64,000 nucleotides of DNA, taken from contig DATMAT010000012.1 of NCBI GenBank assembly GCA_035559815.1, positions 22,075 through 86,074 of the forward strand, in the 5' to 3' direction. This DNA is from Thermodesulfobacteriota bacterium. GTDB lineage: Bacteria > Desulfobacterota_D > UBA1144 > Nemesobacterales > CSP1-2. Shown here one piece after another: positions 8,988 to 17,935 of this stretch. Position 1 is the first letter of the stretch; every line of letters starts with the position of its first letter. The notes beneath the pieces were generated by a model. The model did not search any database. It was given only the letters and a program-made list of their open reading frames with translations, and was not told where the DNA came from. The position numbers and the translations under genes are program-made.

Positions 8988-10808
8988 ATGAATTCTATGA
9001 AAGAAGAGTTAGACTCTATTCCTTCCTCCCCCGGTGTATACCTGCTGAAAGACGAGAAAGGGAAGTCAATCTACATCGGGAAAGCTAAAAACCTGAGAGT
9101 CCGGCTGCGCTCTTACTTTCATCAGAGCCTGGACAATGAGCTAAGACCACAAATACCCTATCTGATGCGTGAGGTAAAAGACATCGATTACTTAGTCACC
9201 CAGACCGAGCGCGAAGCCCTGATGCTGGAGAACTCCTTAATCAAGAAAAACAAACCTAAATACAACATCCGTTTGAAAGACGATAAAAACTATTCTTCCT
9301 TGCGCCTTGATTCCAGAGAAAGGTTTCCAAAGCTTACATACACCCGGCGAATATTGAAAGACGGGGCTTTATATTTCGGCCCTTTTGCCTCTGCCCAGGC
9401 ATTGAGACAAACCAAACGGCTTATTCACCGAATCTTCCCCCTGCGGGATTGTACCGAAGAAAAATTCAAGCGCCATTCCGGGAGGCCCTGTCTTAATTAC
9501 TTCATGAAACTCTGCTCGGGACCGTGCGCCGGGATGATCGATGAAGAAGAATATGGAGAAATCGTCGAACAAACCAAGATGTTTCTTCGAGGAGAAAGGA
9601 AAGAGATTTTAAAACTTCTCCGTGAAAAGATGAGTCAAGCTTCAGAGGAGCTTAGGTATGAGGACGCAGCGCACTACCGCGACCAGATTAAACTCCTGGA
9701 AAAACACCTAGATACCCAACTGCACATTTCAGCAAGCCTAATGGATAAAGATATAGTGGCATTCTACCGGGAGGGTCAGTATGTAGAGTTTGTAGTTCTC
9801 TTCAGCAGAGGCGGGTCGATAATCGACAAAGCCCAGTACTCCTTCGAGAAGGCTACATGGGAGGATGAGGAGATACTCCGGGAATTCATCACCCAGCTTT
9901 ACGGGGGAGATCGCTTTATACCCCAAGAAATCATAATTCCTCTAGAATTTGAGGGAATAAACGCTTTATCCGAGTGGTTCTCGGAAAAACAGGGCAAGAA
10001 GGTAAGAATTACTGTTCCGGAGCGGGGATTTAAGGTAAAACTCCTGGAGATGGCAAGTAGAAACGCCGAAGAGGGCTTCAAGAGAAAATCCGTCGATAGG
10101 CAGGAAAGCTATCATCTATTGAAGAAAGTTCAGCACGCCCTCTCCCTTTCCAGACCCCCTCGGAGCATCGAATGCTTCGACATATCCAACATCCAGGGAG
10201 ACCAAGCCGTAGCTTCGATGGTCAGGTTCGAAAACGGCAAACCGGCAAAGAAAAGGTACAAAAAATTCAAGATAAAAACGGTCCTCGGGGCAAATGACTA
10301 CGCCATGATGTATGAAGTGCTGTTTAGAAGGTTAAGCAGGGCCGGTCAGGAGGGTTGGGAGATTCCCGACCTTATCCTTATCGATGGAGGAAAAGGACAG
10401 TTAAACATTGCCTATCAAGTCCTCGACGAAATCGGGCTCCGGGAAAAGTTAGACTTAGCCTCCATCGCCAAAGGAAGAGACGAAGGAGAACCGGACAAGA
10501 TTTACATTCCTGGAAGAAAAGACCCCGTTTCCCTTTCCCGGAATTCTCAGGAGTTATTCCTACTAATGAGGGTCCGAGACGAAGCTCATCGCTTCGCTAT
10601 TACTTACCACAAGAGGCTGAGGACCAAAAGAGCCTTTGAATCGGAACTGGACTCCATATCTGGAATCGGAAAACGGAGAAAGGCAGTACTGCTCAAACAC
10701 TTCGGCAGTTTATCGGCAATAAGAGAGGCTTCACTGCAGGAGATTTCGTCGATGCCCGGATTTAACAAGAAGGTTGCGGAGATGATTAAACAGCGTCTCC
10801 GCCAATAG
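8988..10808 (+). CDS. uvrC: Excinuclease ABC subunit C
   Basis: Makes both incisions in UvrABC nucleotide-excision repair. The 606-residue protein shows all four parts. The GIY-YIG nuclease is at residues 10-90 (SPGVYLLK, IYIGKAKNLRVRL). A UVR helical pair is around 200-240 (EELRYEDAAHYRDQIKLL). The RNase H-like nuclease is around 385-540 (ECFDISNIQGD and LILIDGGKGQLN carry acidic residues). Tandem helix-hairpin-helix motifs occupy the C-terminus (SISGIGKRRKAVLLKHFG). A second ATG lies three codons in. No uvrA or uvrB is nearby. It is the only core gene amid accessory-looking neighbours. Confidence 0.97.
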   Translation: MNSMKEELDSIPSSPGVYLLKDEKGKSIYIGKAKNLRVRLRSYFHQSLDNELRPQIPYLMREVKDIDYLVTQTEREALMLENSLIKKNKPKYNIRLKDDKNYSSLRLDSRERFPKLTYTRRILKDGALYFGPFASAQALRQTKRLIHRIFPLRDCTEEKFKRHSGRPCLNYFMKLCSGPCAGMIDEEEYGEIVEQTKMFLRGERKEILKLLREKMSQASEELRYEDAAHYRDQIKLLEKHLDTQLHISASLMDKDIVAFYREGQYVEFVVLFSRGGSIIDKAQYSFEKATWEDEEILREFITQLYGGDRFIPQEIIIPLEFEGINALSEWFSEKQGKKVRITVPERGFKVKLLEMASRNAEEGFKRKSVDRQESYHLLKKVQHALSLSRPPRSIECFDISNIQGDQAVASMVRFENGKPAKKRYKKFKIKTVLGANDYAMMYEVLFRRLSRAGQEGWEIPDLILIDGGKGQLNIAYQVLDEIGLREKLDLASIAKGRDEGEPDKIYIPGRKDPVSLSRNSQELFLLMRVRDEAHRFAITYHKRLRTKRAFESELDSISGIGKRRKAVLLKHFGSLSAIREASLQEISSMPGFNKKVAEMIKQRLRQ

Positions 10809-10870
10809 GTTTTCTCCATAACTTATTTAAATTTAAACAGTATGAAAGCCACAATGCCCGATAGCCCTGG

Positions 10871-11587
10871 CTAGAACTCCAGCCTTTTCATAGCATTTTG
10901 GTATTTATTCTCCACGTCCTGTAATGATATATGCTGGTATATCTTCAAACTTTCCTTGGAACTGTGACCGGTAATAAGCATAAGCTCGGCATCATTGAAG
11001 CCATTTTTGGTTAGCCAGGTTATGGCCTGATGCCTGAAGGTATGTGGGGTAGCCTTGATCCCCGCTTTCTCCGCGTAATATTTGACTATCTGCTGGATTC
11101 TTCTCGTTGTATACTTGTCATTCAACCTGGTCTGGAATAGATACCTGTTTTTAGGGTTATTTTTCATGTAAACCTTCAAGGCCATCTTGAAGTCCTGGTT
11201 GAAAAGCACATACCTGTCTTTATCGCCCTTTCCCCCCTCTATAAAAATCTTATTTTCATCCAGATAGACATCGGCCATCCTGATGTTCACCAATTCCTGG
11301 TTGCGCACCGCAGTATAGAATAGCAGCTTCAACATGAGCTCATGCCGAAGGTTGTCCGCTTTCTCCACCTCTTCATAGAATCTTTTAAAACTCTCCTCGG
11401 AGAGGATCCGTGGAAGCCTCTTTGGCTTTTTGCCCGGTTTCAAGCCCAGCTTTTCTCTTACTCTTCGATAGACGTAACTAAAATCCTCGTAATCCCACCC
11501 CTCCTTCCTGGCTATCCTTATTATCTTCTCAATCGCCTTTTCCTTCTCACTTTTTATATAGGTCACTGAATAGTTTGGTTTATTCAA
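10871..11587 (-). CDS. Tyrosine recombinase/integrase
   Basis: Site-specific recombinase of 238 residues. The full catalytic set appears in place: R95 (TAVRNQEL), a hairpin lysine at K120 or K123, H182 and R185 (HTFRHQAITW), H208 (ITGHSS) and nucleophile Y217 (KIYQHIS). The N-terminal core-binding part, about residues 15-55, is shorter than in XerC/XerD, which are usually near 300 residues. It is convergent with uvrC. No flanking direct repeats that could be attachment sites were found by eye. It could be a stand-alone integrase left from an element or a short Xer-like protein. Confidence 0.85.
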   Translation of the reverse strand: MNKPNYSVTYIKSEKEKAIEKIIRIARKEGWDYEDFSYVYRRVREKLGLKPGKKPKRLPRILSEESFKRFYEEVEKADNLRHELMLKLLFYTAVRNQELVNIRMADVYLDENKIFIEGGKGDKDRYVLFNQDFKMALKVYMKNNPKNRYLFQTRLNDKYTTRRIQQIVKYYAEKAGIKATPHTFRHQAITWLTKNGFNDAELMLITGHSSKESLKIYQHISLQDVENKYQNAMKRLEF

Positions 11588-12072
11588 TTATCTATACCTC
11601 CGTCGAAAGCATAGCACAGCTTTAATAATTCGTGAAGATTACCTATACACGAAATTAATCCTGCCCTTTTGCCACCACTATCACAAACAACGTTTACATA
11701 CTAAGAAACTTTATGATTCGGCATAATAATAAATACTCCAAAAAGAAGAAGACCAAACCGTAACCTGGTTGGGAAACGGTTCAGTCTTCTTTGCATTCCT
11801 AGAAGGTATGGAGAGCTATATGAGTGACCGCATTTCGAGATTCAACACAGTAAAATTTGGCTATAACTATGCCAGCTCTTTATAGGAATTTGCCAAGTTT
11901 TCGGTCGGTCACGTTGAGATCACTCACCAACGAGCTTAATTGTTAAGCATAAGTGGTAAAAAAATGACAGCTCAAAGGAAATAGAAAAAACCCTTCACGT
12001 CTTACTGATTTCAATTGAAACTTAAATGGGGTTTTGTTAAGATTAGGCATTCATCGTGACCTATTCGGCCGG
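11588..12072. other. Intergenic region between the recombinase and the HerA-like gene
   Basis: About 485 bases without a supported gene. It contains an imperfect inverted repeat with 15-base arms at 11746-11760 and 11777-11791, listed separately. Otherwise nothing was recognised. Confidence 0.5.
11746..11791. repeat. Imperfect inverted repeat, 15-base arms
   Basis: AAGAAGACCAAACCG at 11746-11760 pairs with CGGTTCAGTCTTCTT at 11777-11791, with two adjacent mismatches and a 16-base spacer. It could be a transcription terminator, an operator, or a recombination arm-type site near the integrase gene. There is no long T tract, so a terminator is not clear. Confidence 0.5.
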
Positions 12073-12078
12073 TATAAT
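12073..12078 (+). promoter_or_regulatory. Putative -10 element for the HerA-like gene
   Basis: Perfect TATAAT 31 bases before the ATG at 12109. The -35 region 17 bases upstream (TTCATC) is poor, so this is only a candidate. Confidence 0.35.
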
Positions 12079-12108
12079 CAACAATTGCTCAAGAGGTATG
12101 CATAAAGT

Positions 12109-13566
12109 ATGGCCCAACCGATATTAATTGCTAAGGGTGAAAATGAGCTTTGTCTCCTGCCCAGAATGGCCAACCGCCACGGTCTTATTGCCGGAGCCAC
12201 CGGTACGGGAAAGACCGTAACGCTACAGGTATTGGCCGAAAACTTTAGCCGAATCGGAGTACCGGTATTTGCAGCGGATATTAAGGGAGACCTCTCCGGC
12301 ATCAGCCGACCGGGGACGGAAAAACCCAGAATAGTCGAGCGGATAAAGCAGTTGGGACTCGCAGATTTCCACTTCGCCGGTAGCCCGGTGACATTCTGGG
12401 ATGTCTTTGGTGAGCAGGGACACCCAGTGCGCACCACCATATCAGAAATGGGACCACTTTTGCTGAGCAGGTTGCTCAATCTTAACCAGACCCAGAGCGG
12501 TGTGCTGACGATTGTGTTCAGGATAGCCGATGACAATGGCCTTCTCTTACTCGACCTAAAGGACCTCCGGTCGATGCTTCAGTATGTAAGTGAAAGTGCC
12601 AAGGAATTCACTGCACGGTACGGCAATGTTTCCGCGGCAAGCGTTGGAGCAATCCAGAGAGGGCTCTTGGCACTCGAAGAACAGGGAGGGGACAAGCTCT
12701 TTGGCGAGCCGGCTATGAACCTTCATGACCTCATGCAAACCGACACCAATGGGCATGGGATGATAAATATACTTTCGGCCGATAGACTCATGCAGTCGCC
12801 TAAAATTTACGCCACTTTTCTTCTGTGGTTATTATCCGAATTATTCGAACAATTGCCGGAGGTGGGTGACCCGGAGAAACCTAGACTCGTTTTCTTCTTC
12901 GATGAAGCCCATTTACTATTCGACGATACGCCCGAGGCCTTACTGGATAAGATCGAGCAGGTAGTCCGTCTCATCCGTTCTAAGGGTGTAGGGGTATACT
13001 TTGTCACCCAGAACCCGTTAGATATCCCGGATACCGTGCTCGGACAGATGGGCAACCGTGTTCAACATGCGCTACGCGCCTACACCCCTCGCGACCAGAG
13101 AGCGGTTAAGGCCGCAGCCCAGACCTTTAGGAGCAATCCAAAACTCGACGCAGAAATGGTGATAACCGAGCTTGGAGTTGGAGAAGCTCTGGTTTCACTA
13201 CTTGATGAGAAAGGGAGCCCGGGCATCGTGGAACGCGCATTAATTTGCCCTCCTAAAAGCCAGATCGGACCGATTACACCGGAGGAAAGGCAACGGATTA
13301 TCAGTCAGTCGGTTTTATACGGCCACTACGAAAAGACCTTTGACCGACAATCAGCTTATGAAATGCTAAGAGGTCGCGCAGAAGAAAACACTCAAACTAT
13401 GGCTACACTGCCTAAGACTTCGCCACCAAAAGAGAAAGTTGGACGGCAACGTGAAAGTATATACGAAGCTATGGCCAAAAGCGCAGCACGCACCATCGGC
13501 ACGCAATTAGGCCGACAAATCCTCCGCGGTGTGTTGGGCTCAATACTTAGCGGGACTAAACGCTAA
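12109..13566 (+). CDS. HerA-like/DUF853 (YjgR-type) P-loop ATPase
   Basis: Predicted ATPase of 485 residues related to HerA and FtsK motor proteins. Walker A is GATGTGKT at about residues 29-36, and the Walker B region is [14 protein letters not shown] near residue 265. [29 protein letters not shown] fragments around 300-330 are strongly typical of DUF853. The C-terminus (about 425-485) is a variable basic tail rich in Arg and Gly. The physiological role of the family is not settled, and DNA translocation or processing is inferred from homology. The gene stands alone. Confidence 0.88.
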   Translation: MAQPILIAKGENELCLLPRMANRHGLIAGATGTGKTVTLQVLAENFSRIGVPVFAADIKGDLSGISRPGTEKPRIVERIKQLGLADFHFAGSPVTFWDVFGEQGHPVRTTISEMGPLLLSRLLNLNQTQSGVLTIVFRIADDNGLLLLDLKDLRSMLQYVSESAKEFTARYGNVSAASVGAIQRGLLALEEQGGDKLFGEPAMNLHDLMQTDTNGHGMINILSADRLMQSPKIYATFLLWLLSELFEQLPEVGDPEKPRLVFFFDEAHLLFDDTPEALLDKIEQVVRLIRSKGVGVYFVTQNPLDIPDTVLGQMGNRVQHALRAYTPRDQRAVKAAAQTFRSNPKLDAEMVITELGVGEALVSLLDEKGSPGIVERALICPPKSQIGPITPEERQRIISQSVLYGHYEKTFDRQSAYEMLRGRAEENTQTMATLPKTSPPKEKVGRQRESIYEAMAKSAARTIGTQLGRQILRGVLGSILSGTKR

Positions 13567-13751
13567 CTTTCTAGATGGTGTATCATTGCTGCTTTCTTTT
13601 GGCGGCGAAGCAATCTCTCATTTTGGATAAGAACGCATTAAAGCCATTTGTCAGAATAATCAAGCTCTACAAGTGGACTGGCTGTTGATACGTCGATTAA
13701 AAAAGTTGATAATATTATTTGTAATAAACCTGTTTAAATCCGGGTGAAGAT

Positions 13752-14813
13752 TTGGATAGTGTCAGATTGGTGCCCAAAATAAAGGGTCGCGGGTCTTCTG
13801 AAAATCCGCCCAATCGTTTCGAGAAGATAGAGTACGTTCCTGATGCAGACGAGATTGCTGAAGGCATTTCACCTAAAACCATTTTCTATAGGGACACCAC
13901 CAAGTCCATCATCGCTTACAACGAGAGCCCGGATGTAGGGTTTGAAGCCAGCATTAATCCATACCGCGGATGTGAGCACGGCTGTATATACTGCTATGCC
14001 CGCCCCACCCATGAGTACTTTGGTCTATCCGCCGGATTAGATTTCGAGACAAAAATATTCGTCAAGGAAGATGCACCAGAATTACTCAGAAAGGAACTGT
14101 CTTCTCCCAAATGGGAGCCAAAGCCCATCGCCATAAGCGGGGTTACAGATTGCTATCAGCCTGCTGAGAAGCATTTCCGCATAACCCGGAGGTGCTTAGA
14201 AGTCCTGGCCGAGTTTCGTAACCCGGCGGGAATCGTCACAAAAAACTATTTGGTAACCCGGGACATAGATATCTTGAAGGAATTAGCCGAGCATCATGCA
14301 ATAATAGCCGCGCTCTCTATCACCACTCTGGACCCTAAGCTGGCCAGAGTTATGGAGCCCCGGGCCTCCCAGCCCGATTTACGCTTGAAGGCGATCGAAA
14401 AGCTGTCCCAAAACGGTATTCCGGCGATGGTAATGGTTGCGCCTGTTATTCCGGGACTTACCGACCATGAGCTTCCTAGGATCATCCAGAAGGCAGTTGA
14501 AGCAGGCGCTTTACAAGCAGGGTACGTGATGTTAAGGCTACCCTACGCCGTCTCAGGACTCTTCCAGACCTGGCTTGAGCAGCATTTTCCAGAGAAGAAG
14601 AACAAGGTATTGAACAGGATTCGGTCTATACGAAAAGGCAGGCTTAATAGTCCCGAATTCTATGAACGCATGAAGGGTGAGGGCATTTTTGCCGAGCAGG
14701 TCAAAACGCTATTTCAGGTCGCTTGCAGAAAAGCGGGGATCGACAAGAATAAGATTCGCCTTTCATGCGATTCGTTTCGCCGGCCCGGAGGCATACAACT
14801 GAAGCTTTTTTGA
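13752..14813 (+). CDS. Radical SAM protein, PA0069/SplB-like family
   Basis: Predicted iron-sulfur SAM enzyme of 353 residues. The cluster motif CEHGCIYCYA (C74, C78, C81) is followed by RPTHEY and by the family blocks KPIAISGVTDCYQPAEK and RITRRCLEVL. These match the PA0069/Rv2578c group, distantly related to spore photoproduct lyase. Its substrate is unknown. The start is a TTG at 13752 preceded by GGGTGA. The C-terminus has IRLSCDSFRRPGG. It is co-directional with the HerA-like gene 185 bases upstream but probably separately expressed. Confidence 0.85.
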   Translation: MDSVRLVPKIKGRGSSENPPNRFEKIEYVPDADEIAEGISPKTIFYRDTTKSIIAYNESPDVGFEASINPYRGCEHGCIYCYARPTHEYFGLSAGLDFETKIFVKEDAPELLRKELSSPKWEPKPIAISGVTDCYQPAEKHFRITRRCLEVLAEFRNPAGIVTKNYLVTRDIDILKELAEHHAIIAALSITTLDPKLARVMEPRASQPDLRLKAIEKLSQNGIPAMVMVAPVIPGLTDHELPRIIQKAVEAGALQAGYVMLRLPYAVSGLFQTWLEQHFPEKKNKVLNRIRSIRKGRLNSPEFYERMKGEGIFAEQVKTLFQVACRKAGIDKNKIRLSCDSFRRPGGIQLKLF

Positions 14814-14886
14814 TTTCTAAAACCTCTTCGCCTTACAACTGTTTTATGATAATTTGTCCCGGACGCAGGGGGAAAATATTTCCGGG

Positions 14887-15443
14887 CTCAAATTTAAACC
14901 ACTAAACCAAGAAAACTGGGATGACCTTGAAACACTATTTGGTGATCGGGGGCTTCCGGAGGGTGCTGGTGCATGTGGTGGCGACTAAAGCGTTCTGAGT
15001 ACGAGAAGAACAAAGGCAATAAAAACAAAGAATTTATGAGAAGCATCGTGAATTCAGGGGAGATTCCCGGCTTGCTAGCTTATCTCAAAGATAAGTCTAT
15101 AGCATGGTGCTCGGTGGCACTGAGAGAGAAATTTTCATCTCTGTAACGGTCGAGGGTGCTAAAACGAATCGATGATAAACCGGTATGGTCGATAGTGTGC
15201 TTTTTTGTGGACAAGGATTACAGAAACAGGGGAATTACCGTATAATTGCTCAAGGCATGCATTGAGCATGTAAGGAAGAAGGGTGGAAAAATCTTGGAGG
15301 GTTATCCCATAGAACCTAAGGAAGAGAAAGATCTTCCGGCATTTGCCTGGACCGGTTTACCAGCGCCTTCAAAGGCGCAGGTTTTGTGGAATGCCTACGC
15401 CGCTCGGAAAGACGCCCCTATCATGAGATACTATATAGACTAG
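14887..15443 (+). pseudogene. Decayed GNAT-family N-acetyltransferase
   Basis: Conceptual translation across frames gives a nearly complete GNAT protein: FKPLNQENWDDLETLFGD, then CWCMWWRLKRSEYEK, GEIPGLLAYLKDKSIAWCSVA, DKPVWSIVCFFVDKDYRNRGITV, ILEGYPIEP, and finally FVECLRRSERRP and IMRYYID. The frame is broken by a one-base deletion near 14950-14963, in-frame TAA stops at 15144-15146 and 15243-15245, a one-base deletion near 15363 and a compensating one-base insertion near 15419. No start codon or ribosome site was found. Several independent lesions make sequencing error an unlikely sole cause. Unrelated neighbours suggest random decay. Confidence 0.85.
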
Positions 15444-15660
15444 GAAAAATGAGGGGGCAAGTCGAAGACTGAAGTCCTGTTTTTTTCCCACAATTGCTGA
15501 TAATACTTGGATATCGTATTCAAAAAATTTTGATACACATGCTTGCGCCCATGCATCTTCATAATTCACAACCTAAGACTCGACTTTTTTTCAAATCAAG
15601 GTTGACAAAAGCGATTATTTAGTATAAAAAAATGCATTTAAAACAGGGGGAAGAAAATAA

Positions 15661-16206
15661 TTGTTCGTACCGAAACATGCCTTCGTAACCAAGGGCGTAG
15701 GAAAACACAAAGAAAAACTGACCAGCTTTGAGATGGCACTCCGTGATGCGAAGATTGCCGAATTCAATCTGGTCAAAGTCTCTAGCATATTCCCCCCAAA
15801 CTGCACATTGATGACCCAATCGGCCGGACTCAAGCGCCTTAAGCCCGGCCAGGTCGTCTATGTAGTGATGAGTGAGAATGCCACCGACGAGCCCCACCGC
15901 CTGGTTGCCGCATCGGTAGGAATCGCCATACCCAAGAAATCAAACCATTACGGATACCTTTCCGAACACCACAGCTTCGGTCAGACCGATAGCGCCGCTG
16001 GTGATTATGCCGAGGACCTGGCTGCATACATGTTGGCCACCATACTGGGAGCGCCGTTTGACCCGGATAAAAGCTACGATGAGCAAAAAGATATCTGGAA
16101 GATAAGCGGACATACGGTGCAGACTAGAAACGTCACTCAGTCCGCCGTAGGGGATAAATACGGCATATGGACCACGGTGATTGCCGCCGTGGTGTTTGTC
16201 CCATAA
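15661..16206 (+). CDS. pdaD: Pyruvoyl-dependent arginine decarboxylase
   Basis: Converts arginine to agmatine, the first step of one polyamine route. The 181-residue proenzyme is the usual length. It carries the self-cleavage site KVSSIFPPNC, where the chain breaks between Ser41 and Ser42 and Ser42 becomes the pyruvoyl group. The downstream family blocks GQVVYVVMSE, SVGIAIP and EHHSFGQTD are present. The start is a TTG at 15661 with AGGGGGAAG upstream, which fixes the N-terminus. This type is common in archaea and scattered in bacteria. No other polyamine gene is adjacent. It is convergent with recN. Confidence 0.93.
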   Translation: MFVPKHAFVTKGVGKHKEKLTSFEMALRDAKIAEFNLVKVSSIFPPNCTLMTQSAGLKRLKPGQVVYVVMSENATDEPHRLVAASVGIAIPKKSNHYGYLSEHHSFGQTDSAAGDYAEDLAAYMLATILGAPFDPDKSYDEQKDIWKISGHTVQTRNVTQSAVGDKYGIWTTVIAAVVFVP

Positions 16207-16271
16207 AAAAGTTAAGAGTTGTAAGTTAAAAATGAGAATTGATTATTGACTTCTCACTCTCAGCCATTTGG

Positions 16272-17930
16272 TTATTCCCTGAGCATTTCCTGAGCCACTT
16301 CCAGTGTTTTTTCGGTGACCTTGAGACCGCCAAGCATGCGAGCCAGTTCCTTTACCCTCTCCTCATAACTCAGGGATCTGACCTCCACCCTAGTCCTGCT
16401 GTCTTCCGTTAAGGTCTTGGTGACGGTGAAATGGGTATCGGCAAACTTTGCCACCTGCGGAAGATGGGTAATGCAAATAACTTGGTGCGATTGTGAGAGG
16501 TTTTTGATCTTGCGGCCAACCGCCTCGGCAATCGCCCCGCCTATCCCGGAGTCCGCTTCATCGAATATCAGAACCAAACCCCCTTCCACTCTTGCCAGAA
16601 CCTCTTTCAAAACAAGCATTATTCGGGAAAGCTCCCCTCCGGATGCTACCCGGGTAAGGGGCTTGGGATTCTCGTCAGGGTTTCCGGAAAAGAGGAAGGC
16701 TACCTTATCACCACCATTATAGGAAAGCTCTTTTGTGGTAAGATCTACCACGAACCTGGCGTTCTTGATCCCTATCTTCTCCAGTTCCTTCTCAACTGCC
16801 TTCATCAGTTTTTGTGACGAAGCCCGCCTTTTCTCGGATAGCTCGTAAGCCCTCTTATTGAGAACCAGTTCGACTGCCTTGAGCTGATTCTGCAGGTCTT
16901 CCACCTTTCCCTCATAGCCTGAGATATCCCCTAGCTCCTCCTCCATGCTCTTTCTCTTCTGGAGAATTTCCTCTATAGTCCCGCCGTACTTTTTTTTAAG
17001 CCTCCTTATTTCCTGAAGCCTGCTATCCACATAATTGAGTCTATCCGGGTCAAAACTTATATTCGCCGCATATTGGCGTAGTGTAAAGGAAGCATCCTGA
17101 ATCTCCACAACTCCCTTCTCTATGGACTTCGCCGTCTCCAACAGGGTGTCGTCAATCTTCACTGCCTCTTCCACCCGGTTAGCGATTCTCTTAAGGGTAT
17201 CAAAGACCGATTTCTCCCCTTCGTAAAGTGCCTCATAGGCCTCCTGGGTTATGGAATATAGCCTCTCCGCATTGGCCAGTCTTTTCCTTTCCTCTTCCAG
17301 CATTTCATCCTCGGAAACCTGGAGCCTGGCAGCGTCGATTTCTGCACACTGAAACCTAAGGAAATCCTCTCTCTCGACCTGCGTTCTCCGGTTACTTTCG
17401 CATTCTTCGAGCTCTTTTTTAAGCCTAATGTATGCCCGATAAACCTCACCGACTTCCTCCGTGTGCACCCTTAGGCCTCCGAACTCGTCGAGCAACTGCA
17501 GATGCTTATCCTCTTTCAGGAGTGTCTGATGCTCATGCTGGCTGAACACATCGACTATGCCTTCCGTCAGTTGTTCAAGCATTGAATACGTGGCTATATT
17601 GCCGCCGATAAACACACGGCCTTTACCCCTACGGGAAAGTATGCGCCTAATTAAGAGCTGGTCATCCCCCGCCTCAAACCCCAGAGATTCCAGTTTATCC
17701 TTTAAATGTTTATTATCACCTATATCGAATAAGGCCTCGACCTGAGCTTCATCCTGTCCGGATTTTATAAGGTCAGACGAGGCCCTGTCGCCGAGGATGA
17801 TATTTATGGCATCAACTATGATGGATTTCCCGGCCCCGGTCTCACCGGTGATGATGTTTAGGCCTTTCCCGAAATCGATAGACAGGTCATCTATGATGGC
17901 AAAGTTCTTCAGGTTGAGTGAAAGGAGCAT
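16272..17930 (-). CDS. recN: DNA repair protein RecN
   Basis: SMC-like ATPase in double-strand break repair. The 552-residue protein has the N-terminal Walker A GETGAGKS at about residues 30-37, a central coiled coil interrupted near the middle, the ABC signature-like block ASGGELSRIMLVLK and Walker B LVLIFDEADSGIGG near residue 455, followed by ITHLPQVAKFAD. The length is typical. It starts 5 bases after the rpoD stop and is the last gene of proA-rpoD-recN. Confidence 0.96.
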   Translation of the reverse strand: MLLSLNLKNFAIIDDLSIDFGKGLNIITGETGAGKSIIVDAINIILGDRASSDLIKSGQDEAQVEALFDIGDNKHLKDKLESLGFEAGDDQLLIRRILSRRGKGRVFIGGNIATYSMLEQLTEGIVDVFSQHEHQTLLKEDKHLQLLDEFGGLRVHTEEVGEVYRAYIRLKKELEECESNRRTQVEREDFLRFQCAEIDAARLQVSEDEMLEEERKRLANAERLYSITQEAYEALYEGEKSVFDTLKRIANRVEEAVKIDDTLLETAKSIEKGVVEIQDASFTLRQYAANISFDPDRLNYVDSRLQEIRRLKKKYGGTIEEILQKRKSMEEELGDISGYEGKVEDLQNQLKAVELVLNKRAYELSEKRRASSQKLMKAVEKELEKIGIKNARFVVDLTTKELSYNGGDKVAFLFSGNPDENPKPLTRVASGGELSRIMLVLKEVLARVEGGLVLIFDEADSGIGGAIAEAVGRKIKNLSQSHQVICITHLPQVAKFADTHFTVTKTLTEDSRTRVEVRSLSYEERVKELARMLGGLKVTEKTLEVAQEMLRE

Positions 17931-17935
17931 TAAAC

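Noticed and set aside
10809..12108. Attachment sites for the tyrosine recombinase
   Set aside because: No direct repeats were found by eye on either side of the gene.
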